This document shows positions 26,968-36,685 of a DNA stretch of 64,000 bases, piece by piece. This DNA comes from Streptomyces sp. NBC_00344 (lineage in GTDB: Bacteria; Actinomycetota; Actinomycetes; Streptomycetales; Streptomycetaceae). The stretch's first letter is position 1. Each line of letters begins with the position of its first letter. The notes under the pieces are model-generated. The model did no database searches, was not told where the DNA came from, and saw nothing but the letters and a program-made list of their open reading frames with translations. The stretch covers positions 1,756,501-1,820,500 of the forward strand of contig NZ_CP107996.1 of NCBI RefSeq assembly GCF_036088315.1. Reading direction: 5' to 3'. The position numbers and the translations under genes were made by a program.

Positions 26968-28068
26968 CTACCGCCCCTGCTCGTATGCGCGCAGCTGGTC
27001 GAGGTCGATCATGCTGGTGTCGAAGAGGCTGGTCTCGTCGAGAGCACTCTGCTGCTGTTGCGGCTGCTGCTGCTGATACTGATCGGGCTGCTGGTAGCCG
27101 TAGGGGTCCTGCTGCTGGACCTGCTGCTGATAGCCGTACGGGTCCTGCTGGTACGCGTACGGGTCCTGGTAGCCGTAGGGGTCCTGCTGCTGGACCTGCT
27201 GCTGATAGCCGTACGGGTCGTATCCCTGCTGGACCGGGATCTCCGGCTGCTGCCCCATGACATCGGGTGGCACCTGCGCCGCCATCGGGGCCTGCTCCAT
27301 CGGGGCCGGCTCCATCGGGGCCTGTGGCTGGGCCGGAACCGCGGCCTGCGGCTCTGCCAGGTCGGCGAGGAAGTCGGCATCGCTGCTGCGCTGCATACCG
27401 AGCTCGTCCTGGGCGGCCATGTGCACTCCGAGGTCGTCCGTGGCGACCCGGCCGTGCAGCTTCTGCCGGCCCCGGCCCACCGCCTCGAGCGTCTTGGCCA
27501 GCACCGCCTCGAAGGCACCGAGCTTGGTGTCCACGTACTCGTCGGCCCGTACCTTCAGCGTCTCCGGGTCGTGACTGCGCTCGGGAGCCTCCGGGTCCTC
27601 GTATCCCTGCTCGTCCAGCCCAGGGCCGCGGCCGAGGAGCTTCTCCCGGCCCCGGTCGACGGAGCCGATCGTCTTGGTGAGGACGACCTCGAAGTTGGCC
27701 AGCTTGGAGTCGACGTAGTCGTCGGCCTCGGCGCGGATCTCGTCGGCTTCCCGGTGCGCCTCGGCGAGAACACGGTCGGCCTCGCCCTGGGACTGCCTGG
27801 CGACCTCGGTGTCGGAGACCAGGGAGCCGCGCTGGAGGTGGGCCGCCTCGATGATCCGCTCGGCCTCGCTCCTGGCCTCCTCGACCAGCTGCTCGCGGCC
27901 GCCGATCAGCTCTTCGGCCTGCGCCAGCGAACCCGGCAGGGCATGCCGGACCTCTTCGAGCATCGACAGCAGCTCGGCGCGGTTGACCACGCAGGAGGCC
28001 GACATGGGCATGGATCTGGCGTTGCCGACCGTGTCGACGATCTCGTCGAGCTTCTTCTGCACGTCCAC
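26968..28068 (-). CDS. DivIVA/AtpF-like coiled-coil protein with Tyr-Gln-rich repeat tail
   Basis: Conserved streptomycete protein of 366 residues between coaD and DUF177. Residues 1-220 are predicted long helix and coiled coil with two related EADDYVDSKLANFEVVL / RADEYVDTKLGAFEAVL repeats, a pattern shared with DivIVA-like and ATP-synthase-b-like proteins, suggesting a structural role in polar growth or cell division. The C-terminal 130 residues are Pro/Gln-rich with repeats of DPYGYQQQVQQQ. The GTG start at 28066-28068 is the only one that keeps the N-terminal helix. The function of the orthologue is not known to me. Confidence 0.75.
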   Translation of the reverse strand: MDVQKKLDEIVDTVGNARSMPMSASCVVNRAELLSMLEEVRHALPGSLAQAEELIGGREQLVEEARSEAERIIEAAHLQRGSLVSDTEVARQSQGEADRVLAEAHREADEIRAEADDYVDSKLANFEVVLTKTIGSVDRGREKLLGRGPGLDEQGYEDPEAPERSHDPETLKVRADEYVDTKLGAFEAVLAKTLEAVGRGRQKLHGRVATDDLGVHMAAQDELGMQRSSDADFLADLAEPQAAVPAQPQAPMEPAPMEQAPMAAQVPPDVMGQQPEIPVQQGYDPYGYQQQVQQQDPYGYQDPYAYQQDPYGYQQQVQQQDPYGYQQPDQYQQQQPQQQQSALDETSLFDTSMIDLDQLRAYEQGR

Positions 28069-28164
28069 CGTGTGCTCGCCACCTGTTCTTCCGGCCTGGA
28101 GACGGACGGGGACGACTGTACGGCCAGTCGGCGCCCGCCCGACACCTGGTGACGGACTGTCAGT

Positions 28165-28677
28165 TCATCGCTTCGCGCCGAGGCGCTCCACCAGGGCATC
28201 GTGAACCATCGGCGGCAGCAGGTGCGAGACGTCCCCGCCCCAGGTCGCGACCTCCTTGACCAGGCTGGACGAGAGGAAGCTGTAGGTGGGGTTGGTCGGA
28301 ACGAACAGCGTCTCGACTCCGGAGAGACCGTTGTTCATCTGAGCCATCTGCAGCTCGTAGTCGAAGTCGCTCACCGCCCGCAGGCCCTTCACGATGGCCG
28401 GGATGTCGCGCTGCTTGCAGAAGTCGACGAGCAGGCCGTGGAAGGACTCGACCTCGACGTTTCCGAAGTCGGCGGTGACCCGGCGGATCATCTCGATCCG
28501 CTCCTCCACGGAGAACAGGCCCTTCTTCGACTGGTTGATCATCACAGCCACATGTACGACGTCGTACAGCTTCGAGGCTCTGCCGATGATGTCGAGGTGG
28601 CCATTGGTGATGGGGTCGAATGACCCCGGACATACGGCGCGGCGCAACTGAAGTCCCTCGCTCCCGGGTCCGGTCAT
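28165..28677 (-). CDS. coaD: Phosphopantetheine adenylyltransferase
   Basis: Fourth step of coenzyme A synthesis: joins 4'-phosphopantetheine and ATP to dephospho-CoA. The 170-residue protein shows the nucleotidyltransferase motif [14 protein letters not shown] (TNGH) and the ISSS-like [12 protein letters not shown] motif, plus [16 protein letters not shown]. The ATG at 28675-28677 overlaps the rsmD stop (ATGA), giving the common rsmD-coaD pair. A longer frame to 28716 is not needed. Length is usual for the family. Confidence 0.96.
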   Translation of the reverse strand: MTGPGSEGLQLRRAVCPGSFDPITNGHLDIIGRASKLYDVVHVAVMINQSKKGLFSVEERIEMIRRVTADFGNVEVESFHGLLVDFCKQRDIPAIVKGLRAVSDFDYELQMAQMNNGLSGVETLFVPTNPTYSFLSSSLVKEVATWGGDVSHLLPPMVHDALVERLGAKR

Positions 28678-29258
28678 CGTGCGTCTTCGCACGTAGAGGC
28701 GGCGCGACCGTACCAAAGCGTGCCCTCGCCGTAGCGACGGGCCCGCAACGGCTCAAAACCCTTGGGCCACTTGAACTCTCCGCCTCTGGTGCTCCGTTCC
28801 ACCGTGACGACGGCATCCTCCGCGAGCCAGCCCTGAGCGAGGAGTGTGAGCAGTATCTCGCGAAGATCGTCATCGGTGACGGCGTAGGGCGGATCGAGAA
28901 AGACGACGTCATAGCGGAGTTCGGGCGCGCGGCCTGTCACGATCTGTTCCGCTTTGCCGCTGCGCACCTCCGCTCCGGGGAGACCAAGGGTGCGGACGTT
29001 GTCACGTACCGTGGCGGCGGCCCGGCTGTCGGCCTCGACCAGCAGCGCGTGCACCGATCCGCGGGACAGTGCCTCCAGACCGACGGCCCCGGATCCCGCG
29101 TACAGGTCGGCGACCCTGGTTCCCTCCAGCGTCCCCAGAAGGGACTCCCAGGTCGAGAAGAGCCCCTCCCGCGCACGGTCGGACGTGGGGCGGGTGCCGT
29201 TGCCCGGCGGCACGGCCAGGAGCCGTCCGCCTGCCGTACCGGCGATCACGCGGGTCAT
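28674..29258 (-). CDS. rsmD: 16S rRNA (guanine-966-N2)-methyltransferase RsmD
   Basis: SAM-dependent methyltransferase of 194 residues acting on small-subunit rRNA. Motif I is [17 protein letters not shown], and the catalytic loop is FLDPPYAV. The N-terminal [17 protein letters not shown] and [13 protein letters not shown] are typical of the family. It is translationally coupled to coaD by a four-base overlap and starts 46 bases after recG on the same strand. Confidence 0.93.
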   Translation of the reverse strand: MTRVIAGTAGGRLLAVPPGNGTRPTSDRAREGLFSTWESLLGTLEGTRVADLYAGSGAVGLEALSRGSVHALLVEADSRAAATVRDNVRTLGLPGAEVRSGKAEQIVTGRAPELRYDVVFLDPPYAVTDDDLREILLTLLAQGWLAEDAVVTVERSTRGGEFKWPKGFEPLRARRYGEGTLWYGRAASTCEDAR

Positions 29259-29304
29259 CTCGGTCCTTCTCGGGAGTGGGGTCGAGCCTGTCCCGGTCAG
29301 TCTC

Positions 29305-31488
29305 TCAGCCCTTGTCGAGATACCGCTCGCGCTCCTGGTCGAGAAGGGCGTCCAGCGCGATGCGCAGCTCGGGCAGATGCGTCAGCTCGGGATCGGCGGC
29401 GACCACCACCGCGGCCTCCTCACGGGCGGCTGCGATGACCTCCTCGTCCTCGATCACCGCCAGCATCCGCAGCGAGGAACGCACACCCGACTGGGCCTGA
29501 CCCAGCACATCGCCCTCACGGCGCTGTTCGAGGTCGATGCGGGAGAGCTCGAAGCCGTCGAGAGTGGCGGCCACAGCATCGAGTCTGGCGCGCGCGGGGC
29601 CGGCCTCATGGGCCTCGCTGACCAGCAGACAGAGACCGGGCGCGGAACCGCGGCCCACCCGGCCGCGCAACTGGTGGAGCTGCGATACGCCGAAACGGTC
29701 GGCGTCCAGGATCACCATCACGGTGGCATTGGGCACATTGACGCCGACCTCGATGACCGTCGTCGCGACCAGGACGTCCACCTCGCCGGCGGCGAAGCGG
29801 CGCATCACGCCGTCCTTGTCGTCGGGTGCCATCCGTCCGTGCAGCATTTCGATGCGGAGTCCGCTCAGCGGGCCCTTGGCGAGCTGCTCGGCGATCTCCA
29901 CCACGGCGAGCGGTGGCCTCTTGTCCGCCTCATCGGCCGCCTGCTTCTTCCTGGGCTCGTCCTCGCCGTCCCCGATGCGCGGGCACACGATGTACGCCTG
30001 GTGGCCGTTGCCCGCCTCTTCGCGCACCCGTTCCCAGGCGCGTGCCAGGAAATGCGGCTTGTCCTTGGCCGGCACCACGTGGGTGGCGATGGGTGAGCGG
30101 CCGGCCGGGAGCTGGTCGAGTACCGAGGTCTCCAGATCTCCGAAGACGGTCATCGCGACGGTACGGGGGATGGGTGTCGCGGTCATGACCAGCAGATGCG
30201 GGGGCTGCTTGCCCTTGCCGCGCAGAGCGTCACGCTGCTCCACGCCGAACCGGTGCTGTTCGTCGACGACCACCAGTCCGAGATCGTGGAACTGCACCTT
30301 GTCCTCGATGAGTGCATGGGTGCCGATCACCAGTCCGGCCTCACCCGTGACCAGGTCCAGCAGCGCCCTGCGGCGGGCGGCAGCACCCATGGAGCCGGTC
30401 AGCAGCACCACCTTGGTGGACTGCTCCGCGCCCCCGAGCATCCCGCCCTCGGCCAGTTCCCCCATCATCTCGGTGATGGATCTGTGGTGCTGCTGGGCGA
30501 GCACCTCGGTGGGCGCGAGCATCGCGGCCTGCCCACCGGAGTCGACCACGGCGAGCATCGCGCGCAGCGCGACCATGGTCTTTCCCGACCCGACCTCCCC
30601 CTGGAGCAGCCGGTGCATCGGGTGCTCGGTCGCCAGTTCGCCGAAAATCTCCCCGGAGACCTTCAGCTGCCCCTCGGTGAGGGTGAACGGCAGTCTGGCG
30701 TCGAAGGCGTCCAGCAGACCGCCCGCCACAGGTCTCCTTGCCACGGCGGGGAGTTGGGCCTCCGCGTGACGCCGCCGGGCGAGAGCGACCTGGAGCACGA
30801 AGGCCTCGTCCCACTTCAGACGGTCCCGTGCCGTCGCGACATCCGCCCTGGTCTTCGGTCTGTGCACCTTCAGCAGCGCATCGGGCAGCGTGGTCAGTCC
30901 GCGCCCTTCGCGCAGTGCGGCCGGCAGCGGGTCGGCGGCCTCCCCGGCGCTCGGCAGTACCGCGTCGACCGCCTTGGCGATCTTCCAGGACTCCAGCCCC
31001 TTGCACGCCGGATAGATCGGGATCAGCTGATTCGCCCAGGCCTCGACGGCCCCCGCGTCCGTGTCGTCGTCCAGCAGTTCGTACGTGGGGTGGGCGAGCT
31101 GCAGCTTCTGGTTGAACCTGGACACCTTGCCGGCGAACATCGCCCGGCGGCCCGGCAGCAGGTCCTTGTGGGGCTTGTGGATTCCCTTGCCGAAGAACAC
31201 CAGTTGCAGGCGGCCGCTGCCGTCGGTGATGTTGACCTCCAGGCGCTTGCCCCGGCCCTGGTTGAACGTCAGGACGCGGGCGTCCGCCACCCGCGCGAAA
31301 ACGGTGACGTGTTCGTCCAGCGGCAGCTCGGCGAGCTGCGTCAGCTCACCCCGCTCGGCATATCTGCGGGGGTAGTGGTGCAGCAGGTCGCCGACCGTGT
31401 GCAGGTCGAGTTGCTCGGCCATCACCTTGGCGGTGGGGGCGCCGAGCGTGTTCTTCAGGGGTTCGTCTAGCGCGGGCACACGGCCCAT
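29305..31488 (-). CDS. recG: ATP-dependent DNA helicase RecG
   Basis: Branch-migration helicase that remodels stalled forks and Holliday junctions. The 727-residue protein has a wedge/OB-fold domain (RLEVNITDGSGRLQLVFF), Walker A QGEVGSGKTMVALRA, DEQHRFGV, TATPIPRT, and the late QLRGRVGRGSAPG motif; all helicase motifs are intact. The start at 31486-31488 is the longest; a GTG three codons later (VPALDEPL) is a real alternative, as neither has a strong ribosome binding site. Neighbours (DAK2 gene upstream, rsmD-coaD downstream) match the usual actinobacterial order. Confidence 0.96.
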   Translation of the reverse strand: MGRVPALDEPLKNTLGAPTAKVMAEQLDLHTVGDLLHHYPRRYAERGELTQLAELPLDEHVTVFARVADARVLTFNQGRGKRLEVNITDGSGRLQLVFFGKGIHKPHKDLLPGRRAMFAGKVSRFNQKLQLAHPTYELLDDDTDAGAVEAWANQLIPIYPACKGLESWKIAKAVDAVLPSAGEAADPLPAALREGRGLTTLPDALLKVHRPKTRADVATARDRLKWDEAFVLQVALARRRHAEAQLPAVARRPVAGGLLDAFDARLPFTLTEGQLKVSGEIFGELATEHPMHRLLQGEVGSGKTMVALRAMLAVVDSGGQAAMLAPTEVLAQQHHRSITEMMGELAEGGMLGGAEQSTKVVLLTGSMGAAARRRALLDLVTGEAGLVIGTHALIEDKVQFHDLGLVVVDEQHRFGVEQRDALRGKGKQPPHLLVMTATPIPRTVAMTVFGDLETSVLDQLPAGRSPIATHVVPAKDKPHFLARAWERVREEAGNGHQAYIVCPRIGDGEDEPRKKQAADEADKRPPLAVVEIAEQLAKGPLSGLRIEMLHGRMAPDDKDGVMRRFAAGEVDVLVATTVIEVGVNVPNATVMVILDADRFGVSQLHQLRGRVGRGSAPGLCLLVSEAHEAGPARARLDAVAATLDGFELSRIDLEQRREGDVLGQAQSGVRSSLRMLAVIEDEEVIAAAREEAAVVVAADPELTHLPELRIALDALLDQERERYLDKG

Positions 31489-31552
31489 TGCACACCATGG
31501 GTCCGACAGCGGGGGTATTTCCCGGGCGCCTCGTGCGGGCGGCCGGTGGCGG

Positions 31553-33181
31553 CTACTCCACCCCGATCAGCAGCGGCGCTGCCTGCCGGCCTCCTGGATA
31601 GACAACCGTGTCGACGGCCAGATGGCCGTCGCGGACGAATGCCTCCAGCCGCTCGGCGACATCCGGCGGCGCGTCGTCGGCCAGTACCAGGGTGACCAGT
31701 TCACCGCCCGCCGCCAGCATCCGCTGGAGTACCGACTCCGCCGTCGTCGCCAGATCGGCACCGATCACCGCCACATCGCCGTCGATGAGGCCGAGCACGT
31801 CCCCCGCCTGACAGATGCCGGCCGATGTCCAGGACTGCCGCTCCGCCACGGCCAGTTCGGCGTAACGGGTGGCGCCGGCCGCCGCAGTCATGGCCACCAC
31901 GTCCTCGTCGAAGCGGCGCTCGGGTTCGTGGACGGCCAGGGCAGCGATGCCCTGGACGGCCGCCCGGGTGGGGATGAGAGCGACCCGTACGCCCTCCGCC
32001 CTGGCCTGTTCCGCCGCAGCGGCCGCCGTGTGCCGCAGCTCCGCGTCATTGGGCAGCAGCACCACTTCCCGGGCGTGCGCCCGCCTGATGGCGTCGACCA
32101 GTTCACCGCTCGCGGGCAGCTCACCAGGGCGTGCGAGCACCGTGGTCGCACCGGCTTCCGTGCAGAGTCCCGCGAGACCCTCGCCGGGGACGACCGCCAC
32201 CACCGCGCGCTGGGCCTGCTCCCGCGGCCTGGCCACCACCGAGCCGAAGTGGGTGATCCTGATCCGGTACGGGCGCCCCGCGTCGATGCCAGCCTCCACG
32301 GCCGCGCCCGCGTCGTCCACATGGACATGCACGTTCCACAGGCCGTCGCCGCCGACGACGACCAGGGAGTCCCCCAGCCCGTCGAGCCGGGTCCGCAGCC
32401 GGGCCACCGCCTCGTCGTCGGCCTCCAGGAGATAGATCACCTCGAAGGCGGGACCGCCCTCGGCCGGGCAGTCGTCGGCGAAGTGCGGCGGCAGAACCGG
32501 TGCACTCACCCGTCCACCGGACGCGGGCACCTGCCCCGAGAGCGCACCGACCAGGGTGGCGAGGATGTCGACGAGTCCGCGACCGCCCGCGTCCACCACG
32601 CCGGCGCGGCCGAGCACGGCCAGCTGCCCCGGGGTCGCGTCGAGCGCCGTCCGCGCTCCCTCGTAGGCCGCGCGTGCCACCGCGGTGCAGCCGGGGCCGG
32701 CCCCGGCCGCCGCGTCGGCAGCCGCGGTGGCCACCGTCAGCACGGTGCCTTCCACCGGGTGCGCGACCGCCTGATACGCCGATTCGGCCGCACGGCGCAG
32801 GGATGCGCGCAGCAGTTCGGCGTGATCATCGTCACCCGCGGGAGCGCCGAGCACCTCGGCCATGCCGCGCAGCAACTGCGCCAGGATCGTCCCCGAATTC
32901 CCCCGGGCGCCGATCAGTGCCCCGTGCGCCATGGCCCGTACCGCGTCGGCCAGCGCGGGGGCCGACGCCCGTTCGACGGTCTCGTGCGCGGTGAACACCG
33001 CTTCCACGGCGGCGGCCGCCGATTCCACCGTCAGATAGAGATTGGTGCCGGTGTCCCCGTCGGCGACCGGATAGACGTTGATCGCGTCGATTTCCTCGCG
33101 GTCCCTGCCCAGCGCCTCCAGGGCCAGTGAGCACCAGGTGCGGACCGCGACGGCGTCGATATCGTCGGGGGGCTGCGGCAC
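31553..33181 (-). CDS. DAK2-domain protein (FakA-like kinase family)
   Basis: A 542-residue protein with an N-terminal DAK2 domain: WCSLALEALGRDREEIDAIN, the nucleotide/metal motif VYPVADGDTGTNLYLT, and GARGNSGTILAQLLRG, followed by a middle domain and a FakA-type C-terminal domain (VVLLPNDAELRHTA; VIGADLAT). In Firmicutes FakA with FakB phosphorylates fatty acids; no FakB/DegV gene is next door, so the substrate here is uncertain. The GTG at 33179-33181 has AAGGAGG seven bases upstream, which decides against longer frames reaching 33334. It is divergent from rpmB and 64 bases ahead of recG. Confidence 0.85.
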   Translation of the reverse strand: MPQPPDDIDAVAVRTWCSLALEALGRDREEIDAINVYPVADGDTGTNLYLTVESAAAAVEAVFTAHETVERASAPALADAVRAMAHGALIGARGNSGTILAQLLRGMAEVLGAPAGDDDHAELLRASLRRAAESAYQAVAHPVEGTVLTVATAAADAAAGAGPGCTAVARAAYEGARTALDATPGQLAVLGRAGVVDAGGRGLVDILATLVGALSGQVPASGGRVSAPVLPPHFADDCPAEGGPAFEVIYLLEADDEAVARLRTRLDGLGDSLVVVGGDGLWNVHVHVDDAGAAVEAGIDAGRPYRIRITHFGSVVARPREQAQRAVVAVVPGEGLAGLCTEAGATTVLARPGELPASGELVDAIRRAHAREVVLLPNDAELRHTAAAAAEQARAEGVRVALIPTRAAVQGIAALAVHEPERRFDEDVVAMTAAAGATRYAELAVAERQSWTSAGICQAGDVLGLIDGDVAVIGADLATTAESVLQRMLAAGGELVTLVLADDAPPDVAERLEAFVRDGHLAVDTVVYPGGRQAAPLLIGVE

Positions 33182-33416
33182 CTGGAGCCTCCTTGAGCAG
33201 CGGGGTTGCATCGCAGCGTAGACCCGGGGGCCCGGACGGGGGGCCGGGAAGCAGGCGGGGTCAACCATGGTAGTTTCGTATCTCCGACGCAGTCGTTGTA
33301 TGCTGCTTCGGTTGCCCGATGAGAATCGGGCCATTCCTCCGGTACCGCCACTTCAGATAATGATTCCGGCGCGCCGGATTTCACTGTAAGTGCACCTGAA
33401 GTCTTTGGAGTGACCC

Positions 33417-33602
33417 GTGGCTGCCAACTGCGACGTCTGCGGCAAGGGGCCGGGCTTCGGCAACAACATTTCGCACTCGCACCGCCGTACGCCCCGTCGC
33501 TGGAATCCCAACATCCAGCGCGTGCGTGCCGTGGTCGGTCGGACGCCGAAGCGGCTCAACGTCTGCACCTCGTGCATCAAGGCCGGCAAGGTCTCGCGCT
33601 AA
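33417..33602 (+). CDS. rpmB: 50S ribosomal protein L28
   Basis: Ribosomal protein of 61 residues, with zinc-binding CDVCGK near the N-terminus and CTSC near the C-terminus, so it is the zinc (C+) form. Core motif [18 protein letters not shown] is intact. The GTG at 33417 has GGAG seven bases upstream. Streptomyces usually also carry a zinc-free paralogue under Zur control; this copy is followed by a very strong terminator and stands alone on the plus strand. Confidence 0.96.
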   Translation: MAANCDVCGKGPGFGNNISHSHRRTPRRWNPNIQRVRAVVGRTPKRLNVCTSCIKAGKVSR

Positions 33603-33644
33603 CGCCGACGTTTCGTCGTTGCGCAGCCCCTTGCGGTTGCCTTG

Positions 33645-33677
33645 AAAAGCCGGTCCACCTCGGTGGACCGGCTTTTT
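33645..33677 (+). terminator. Rho-independent terminator of rpmB
   Basis: AAAAGCCGGTCCACC-tc-GGTGGACCGGCTTTT forms a 15-bp perfect stem followed by T. The A-run on the left makes it able to work in both directions. The 250 bases after it up to thiD hold no credible gene. Confidence 0.93.
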
Positions 33678-33930
33678 CGCGTCCCCTCGGCGTCCATCCG
33701 GCCGGGACCTCTCGTCCGGATCGTGCCGGGCGCGCACGCCCTGGCACCGCGCCTCGCCGCGTTGCCGACGACGGCACAGTTCCTCCCCCGGAACCTCGAC
33801 CGCCCGACCAGGGCGAGGGCCCCAGCTGCCTCCCTCCTCAGCGCTGCGATCCTCCGCCGCGCGATCCCCCGTCATGCGATCAACGGCACCGGAACCCCTC
33901 ACTGGTCGGGCCCGATCCGGACGAAAGACC

Positions 33931-34725
33931 TCAGCCGGCGCGGAAACCCCAGCCGTGATCGACCGGCCCGATGCCACCACCGAGTGGGAAGCCCCCGGCG
34001 ATCGCGCCCGTGACGTATGTCTTCGCCGCCGCGACGGCCTCCGGCACGGTGAGCCCGCGGGCCAGATACGAGGCGACCGCCGAGGCCAGCGTGCAACCGG
34101 TGCCATGGGTGTGCCGGTTGTCGTGCCGCGGCGCCCGAAGCCAGTGTTCCTCGGTGCCGTCCGTCAGCAGGTCCACCGCCTCTCCCGCGAGATGGCCTCC
34201 CTTGATCAGCGCCCAGCGCGGCCCGTACGACAGCACCGCGGCAGCTGCCCGCGGCAGATCGGCCTCGGATTCCACCTGCACGCCGGTGAGCAGGGCCACC
34301 TCGTCGAGGTTCGGAGTAGCGACCGTGGCCGTCGGCAGCAGTTTCGTGCGCACCGCGTCGAGCGCGGATGCGGCGAGCAGCGGATCCCCGTGCTTGGAGA
34401 CACCCACCGGGTCGACCACCACCGGAGCCCCGGTCGCGGCGAGCAGCGCGGCCACCGTCTCCACCAGCTCGCCCGACGACAGCATCCCGGTTTTCACTGC
34501 CTGGACGCCGATGTCGTCGACGACGGCGCGGTACTGGGCCCGCACGGCGTCGGCGGGAAGCTCCCACACACCGTGCACGCCCAGTGAGTTCTGCGCGGTG
34601 ACCGCCGTGAGCACGCTCATTCCGTGCACGCCGAGCGCCAGCATCGTCTTGAGATCTGCCTGAATGCCCGCGCCGCCGCCGGAGTCGGAGCCTGCGACGG
34701 TCAGGACCAGTGGAGGCGTCGTCAT
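33931..34725 (-). CDS. thiD: Hydroxymethylpyrimidine/phosphomethylpyrimidine kinase
   Basis: Kinase of thiamine synthesis that phosphorylates HMP and HMP-phosphate. The 264-residue protein begins [20 protein letters not shown], and has [23 protein letters not shown], and the catalytic/anion-hole motif [11 protein letters not shown]. The ATG at 34723-34725 overlaps the thiL stop (ATGA), so thiL-thiD are coupled. There is no TPP riboswitch visible upstream of this pair. Confidence 0.95.
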   Translation of the reverse strand: MTTPPLVLTVAGSDSGGGAGIQADLKTMLALGVHGMSVLTAVTAQNSLGVHGVWELPADAVRAQYRAVVDDIGVQAVKTGMLSSGELVETVAALLAATGAPVVVDPVGVSKHGDPLLAASALDAVRTKLLPTATVATPNLDEVALLTGVQVESEADLPRAAAAVLSYGPRWALIKGGHLAGEAVDLLTDGTEEHWLRAPRHDNRHTHGTGCTLASAVASYLARGLTVPEAVAAAKTYVTGAIAGGFPLGGGIGPVDHGWGFRAG

Positions 34726-35687
34726 GAGGGGTCGTCCCCGAAGTGGTCCCAGCCGCCCTTGCTCGTCCACGGTGCTCCGTCGACCGTCACCTGGGGCAGC
34801 GCCGAGGGGTTGAGCACCTCACCGATCACCTTCCAGCGGGCAGGCAGTTTCACGTCCGGCGGGAAGGTCGCCACCATGGCGTGGTCCTCCCCTCCGGTGA
34901 GCACCCACTGCAGCGGATCCACTCCGACGGCCTGCCCGATGTCGTTCATCTGGGTGGGGATGTCGATGAGTCCGGCCCGCAGATCGATCCGGACCTTGCT
35001 GGCCTCGGCGATGTGACCGAGATCGGCCACCAGGCCGTCACTGACGTCGGTCATCGCGGTGGCGCCGAGCCCGGCAGCCGCGGGGCCCGCGTGGTACGGG
35101 GGTTCGGGGCGCCGATGTGCTTCGACGAAGGCGCGCGGCGAGCGGAAGCCCCGGGAGAGGACCGCGTATCCGGCCGCGGACCAGCCCAACCAGCCGGTGA
35201 CAGCGACGACATCGCCCGGCTGGGCGCCCGCCCTGGTGACCGGTTCGTGGTTGCGCAGGTCGCCGAGGGCGGTGATGGCGACCGTGATCGTCTCTCCCCG
35301 TACGACATCGCCGCCGACCACGGCCGCACCCGCGACCTGGCACTCGTCGCGGATCCCGTCCATCAGTTCGGTCGGCCAGGTGGCCGGGAGCTCGGCCGGC
35401 ACGACGAGGCCCAGAAGTATCGCGGTCGGTACCGCGCCCATGGCCGCGATGTCCGCGAGGTTCTGGGCTGCCGCCTTGCGGCCCACGTCGTATGCGGTGG
35501 ACCAGTCGCGGCGGAAGTGCCGGCCCTCGAGCAGGATGTCCGTACTCGCCACCACCCGCCGGTCCGGTGCGGCCACGACCGCGGCGTCGTCGCCCGGCCC
35601 CAGCCGTACCGCCGGGGTGGTGGTGAGCCGGGAGGTGAGCTCTCTGATCAGCCCGAACTCCCCGAGCTCCCCCACGGTGCCCTTCAT
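34722..35687 (-). CDS. thiL: Thiamine-monophosphate kinase
   Basis: Phosphorylates thiamine monophosphate to thiamine diphosphate. The 321-residue protein has the PurM/ThiL-like motifs [53 protein letters not shown] and [12 protein letters not shown]. The ATG at 35685-35687 has AAGGGG upstream. It is the first gene of a two-gene operon with thiD, with a promoter-like sequence about 50-75 bases upstream, and is divergent from the Lrp-domain gene. Confidence 0.95.
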   Translation of the reverse strand: MKGTVGELGEFGLIRELTSRLTTTPAVRLGPGDDAAVVAAPDRRVVASTDILLEGRHFRRDWSTAYDVGRKAAAQNLADIAAMGAVPTAILLGLVVPAELPATWPTELMDGIRDECQVAGAAVVGGDVVRGETITVAITALGDLRNHEPVTRAGAQPGDVVAVTGWLGWSAAGYAVLSRGFRSPRAFVEAHRRPEPPYHAGPAAAGLGATAMTDVSDGLVADLGHIAEASKVRIDLRAGLIDIPTQMNDIGQAVGVDPLQWVLTGGEDHAMVATFPPDVKLPARWKVIGEVLNPSALPQVTVDGAPWTSKGGWDHFGDDPS

Positions 35688-35735
35688 TCTTGTGCCCCTT
35701 CTGCCCCAGTGCGCTTGCGGTCGCGAGCCATCACT

Positions 35736-35764
35736 GCTGTAGGTACGGTCAATACGTACGTCAA
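35736..35764 (-). promoter_or_regulatory. Candidate sigma-HrdB-type promoter for thiL-thiD
   Basis: On the minus strand TTGACG and TACAGC are 17 bases apart, close to the Streptomyces vegetative consensus (TTGACn, TAgpuPyT-like). A second TTGACC lies inside the spacer. The expected transcript start leaves a 40-45 base leader before thiL. Confidence 0.5.
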
Positions 35765-35891
35765 CTCTGTTATCTCTGCGCCCCGAACGCGCGCGGCTGT
35801 CGGACGCCGGGGTCTCCCCCTTGCCCGGAGCGACGCGATACCGTGGCGTCCCTTTCCCCCACATGATCCTCGTGGCCGCCTTGGAGGTTCC

Positions 35892-36125
35892 GTGGTACAG
35901 GCGTACATCCTTATCCAGACCGAAGTGGGCAAGGCGACAACTGTCGCCGAGCTCGTCGGCAAGATCCCCGGGGTGATCCAGGCGGAAGACGTGACAGGGC
36001 CTTATGACGTGATCGCTCGGGCGCAGGCCGACACGGTCGATGAGCTGGGCCGCATCGTGGTCGCCAAGGTCCAGCAAGTGGACGGCATTACCCGCACGCT
36101 GACCTGCCCGGTCGTCCACCTGTAG
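35892..36125 (+). CDS. Lrp/AsnC ligand-binding (RAM) domain protein
   Basis: A 77-residue stand-alone regulation-of-amino-acid-metabolism domain without a DNA-binding part: VQAYILIQTEVGKA, GVIQAEDVTGPYDVIARAQ and a final TRTLTCPVVHL. Such proteins form beta-alpha dimers that may bind amino acids and modulate full-length Lrp regulators. The GTG at 35892 is preceded by GGAGGTT. It is followed after 20 bases by a lipoprotein gene on the same strand. Confidence 0.9.
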   Translation: MVQAYILIQTEVGKATTVAELVGKIPGVIQAEDVTGPYDVIARAQADTVDELGRIVVAKVQQVDGITRTLTCPVVHL

Positions 36126-36145
36126 CCCCCGTCTACGCTGAGCCG

Positions 36146-36616
36146 GTGACGTTCTCCCGCCATCGGCTCCTGCCTCTTCCCGTCTGCGCACTGCTGCTGG
36201 CTGCCGCGGGCTGCTCCTCGGGGGACGACGCGGCGCCCGTCGCGGTTCCCGAGCCGCCCGCGGACCAGGTCGCACTGTGCAAGGCGCTCGACAAGGAGCT
36301 GCCGAACTCCGTCGCGGGGAAGTCCCGCAGCGACCCCTCCCCCGGTTCGGAACTGACCGCCGGGTGGGGGGACGCGGCGATCGTACTGCGCTGCGGCGTC
36401 CCCCGGCCCGCGAAGATGGACGACCCCCATGCGGACGCGGTCGCCGCGAACGGGGTGAACTGGATGGTGGAGCAGCAGAAGAGCGGCACCCGGTTCACGA
36501 CCACCTACCGCAAGGCGTACATCGAGGTGACCATGGCGGCGCAGTACGCCCATGACGTCACCCCGCTCTCCGACTTCGCGCACGCCGTCAGCAGGACCGA
36601 CCCTTCCATCCTCTAG
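36146..36616 (+). CDS. DUF3515-type lipoprotein
   Basis: A 156-residue predicted lipoprotein: basic start, hydrophobic LPVCALLLAAAGC with the lipobox Cys at about residue 23, then a domain with QVALCKALDKELPNSVAGK, WGDAAIVLRCGVPRP and GVNWMVEQQKSGTRF, which is the DUF3515 pattern; the two further Cys could form a disulfide. Function unknown. The GTG at 36146 is 20 bases after the Lrp-domain gene with only a weak ribosome binding site, so coupling to that gene is likely. It ends at a strong bidirectional hairpin. Confidence 0.85.
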   Translation: MTFSRHRLLPLPVCALLLAAAGCSSGDDAAPVAVPEPPADQVALCKALDKELPNSVAGKSRSDPSPGSELTAGWGDAAIVLRCGVPRPAKMDDPHADAVAANGVNWMVEQQKSGTRFTTTYRKAYIEVTMAAQYAHDVTPLSDFAHAVSRTDPSIL

Positions 36617-36661
36617 TGCTGTGGCAGGCATCGGCGGGGCGGACGCCGCCTGCCACAGCAC
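36616..36661. terminator. Bidirectional terminator between the DUF3515 gene and ddl
   Basis: GTGCTGTGGCAGGC (36616-36629) pairs perfectly with GCCTGCCACAGCAC (36648-36661); the interior can extend the stem (GGCG/CGCC). The left arm begins at the end of the lipoprotein stop codon. Confidence 0.85.
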
Positions 36662-36685
36662 CGGACCACCTCCGGGCGGGCGCCG

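Noticed and set aside
34722..35891. Possible TPP riboswitch before thiL-thiD
   Set aside because: No CUGAGA-type thi-box pattern is present in the short leader; the genes are kinases that are often not under TPP riboswitch control.
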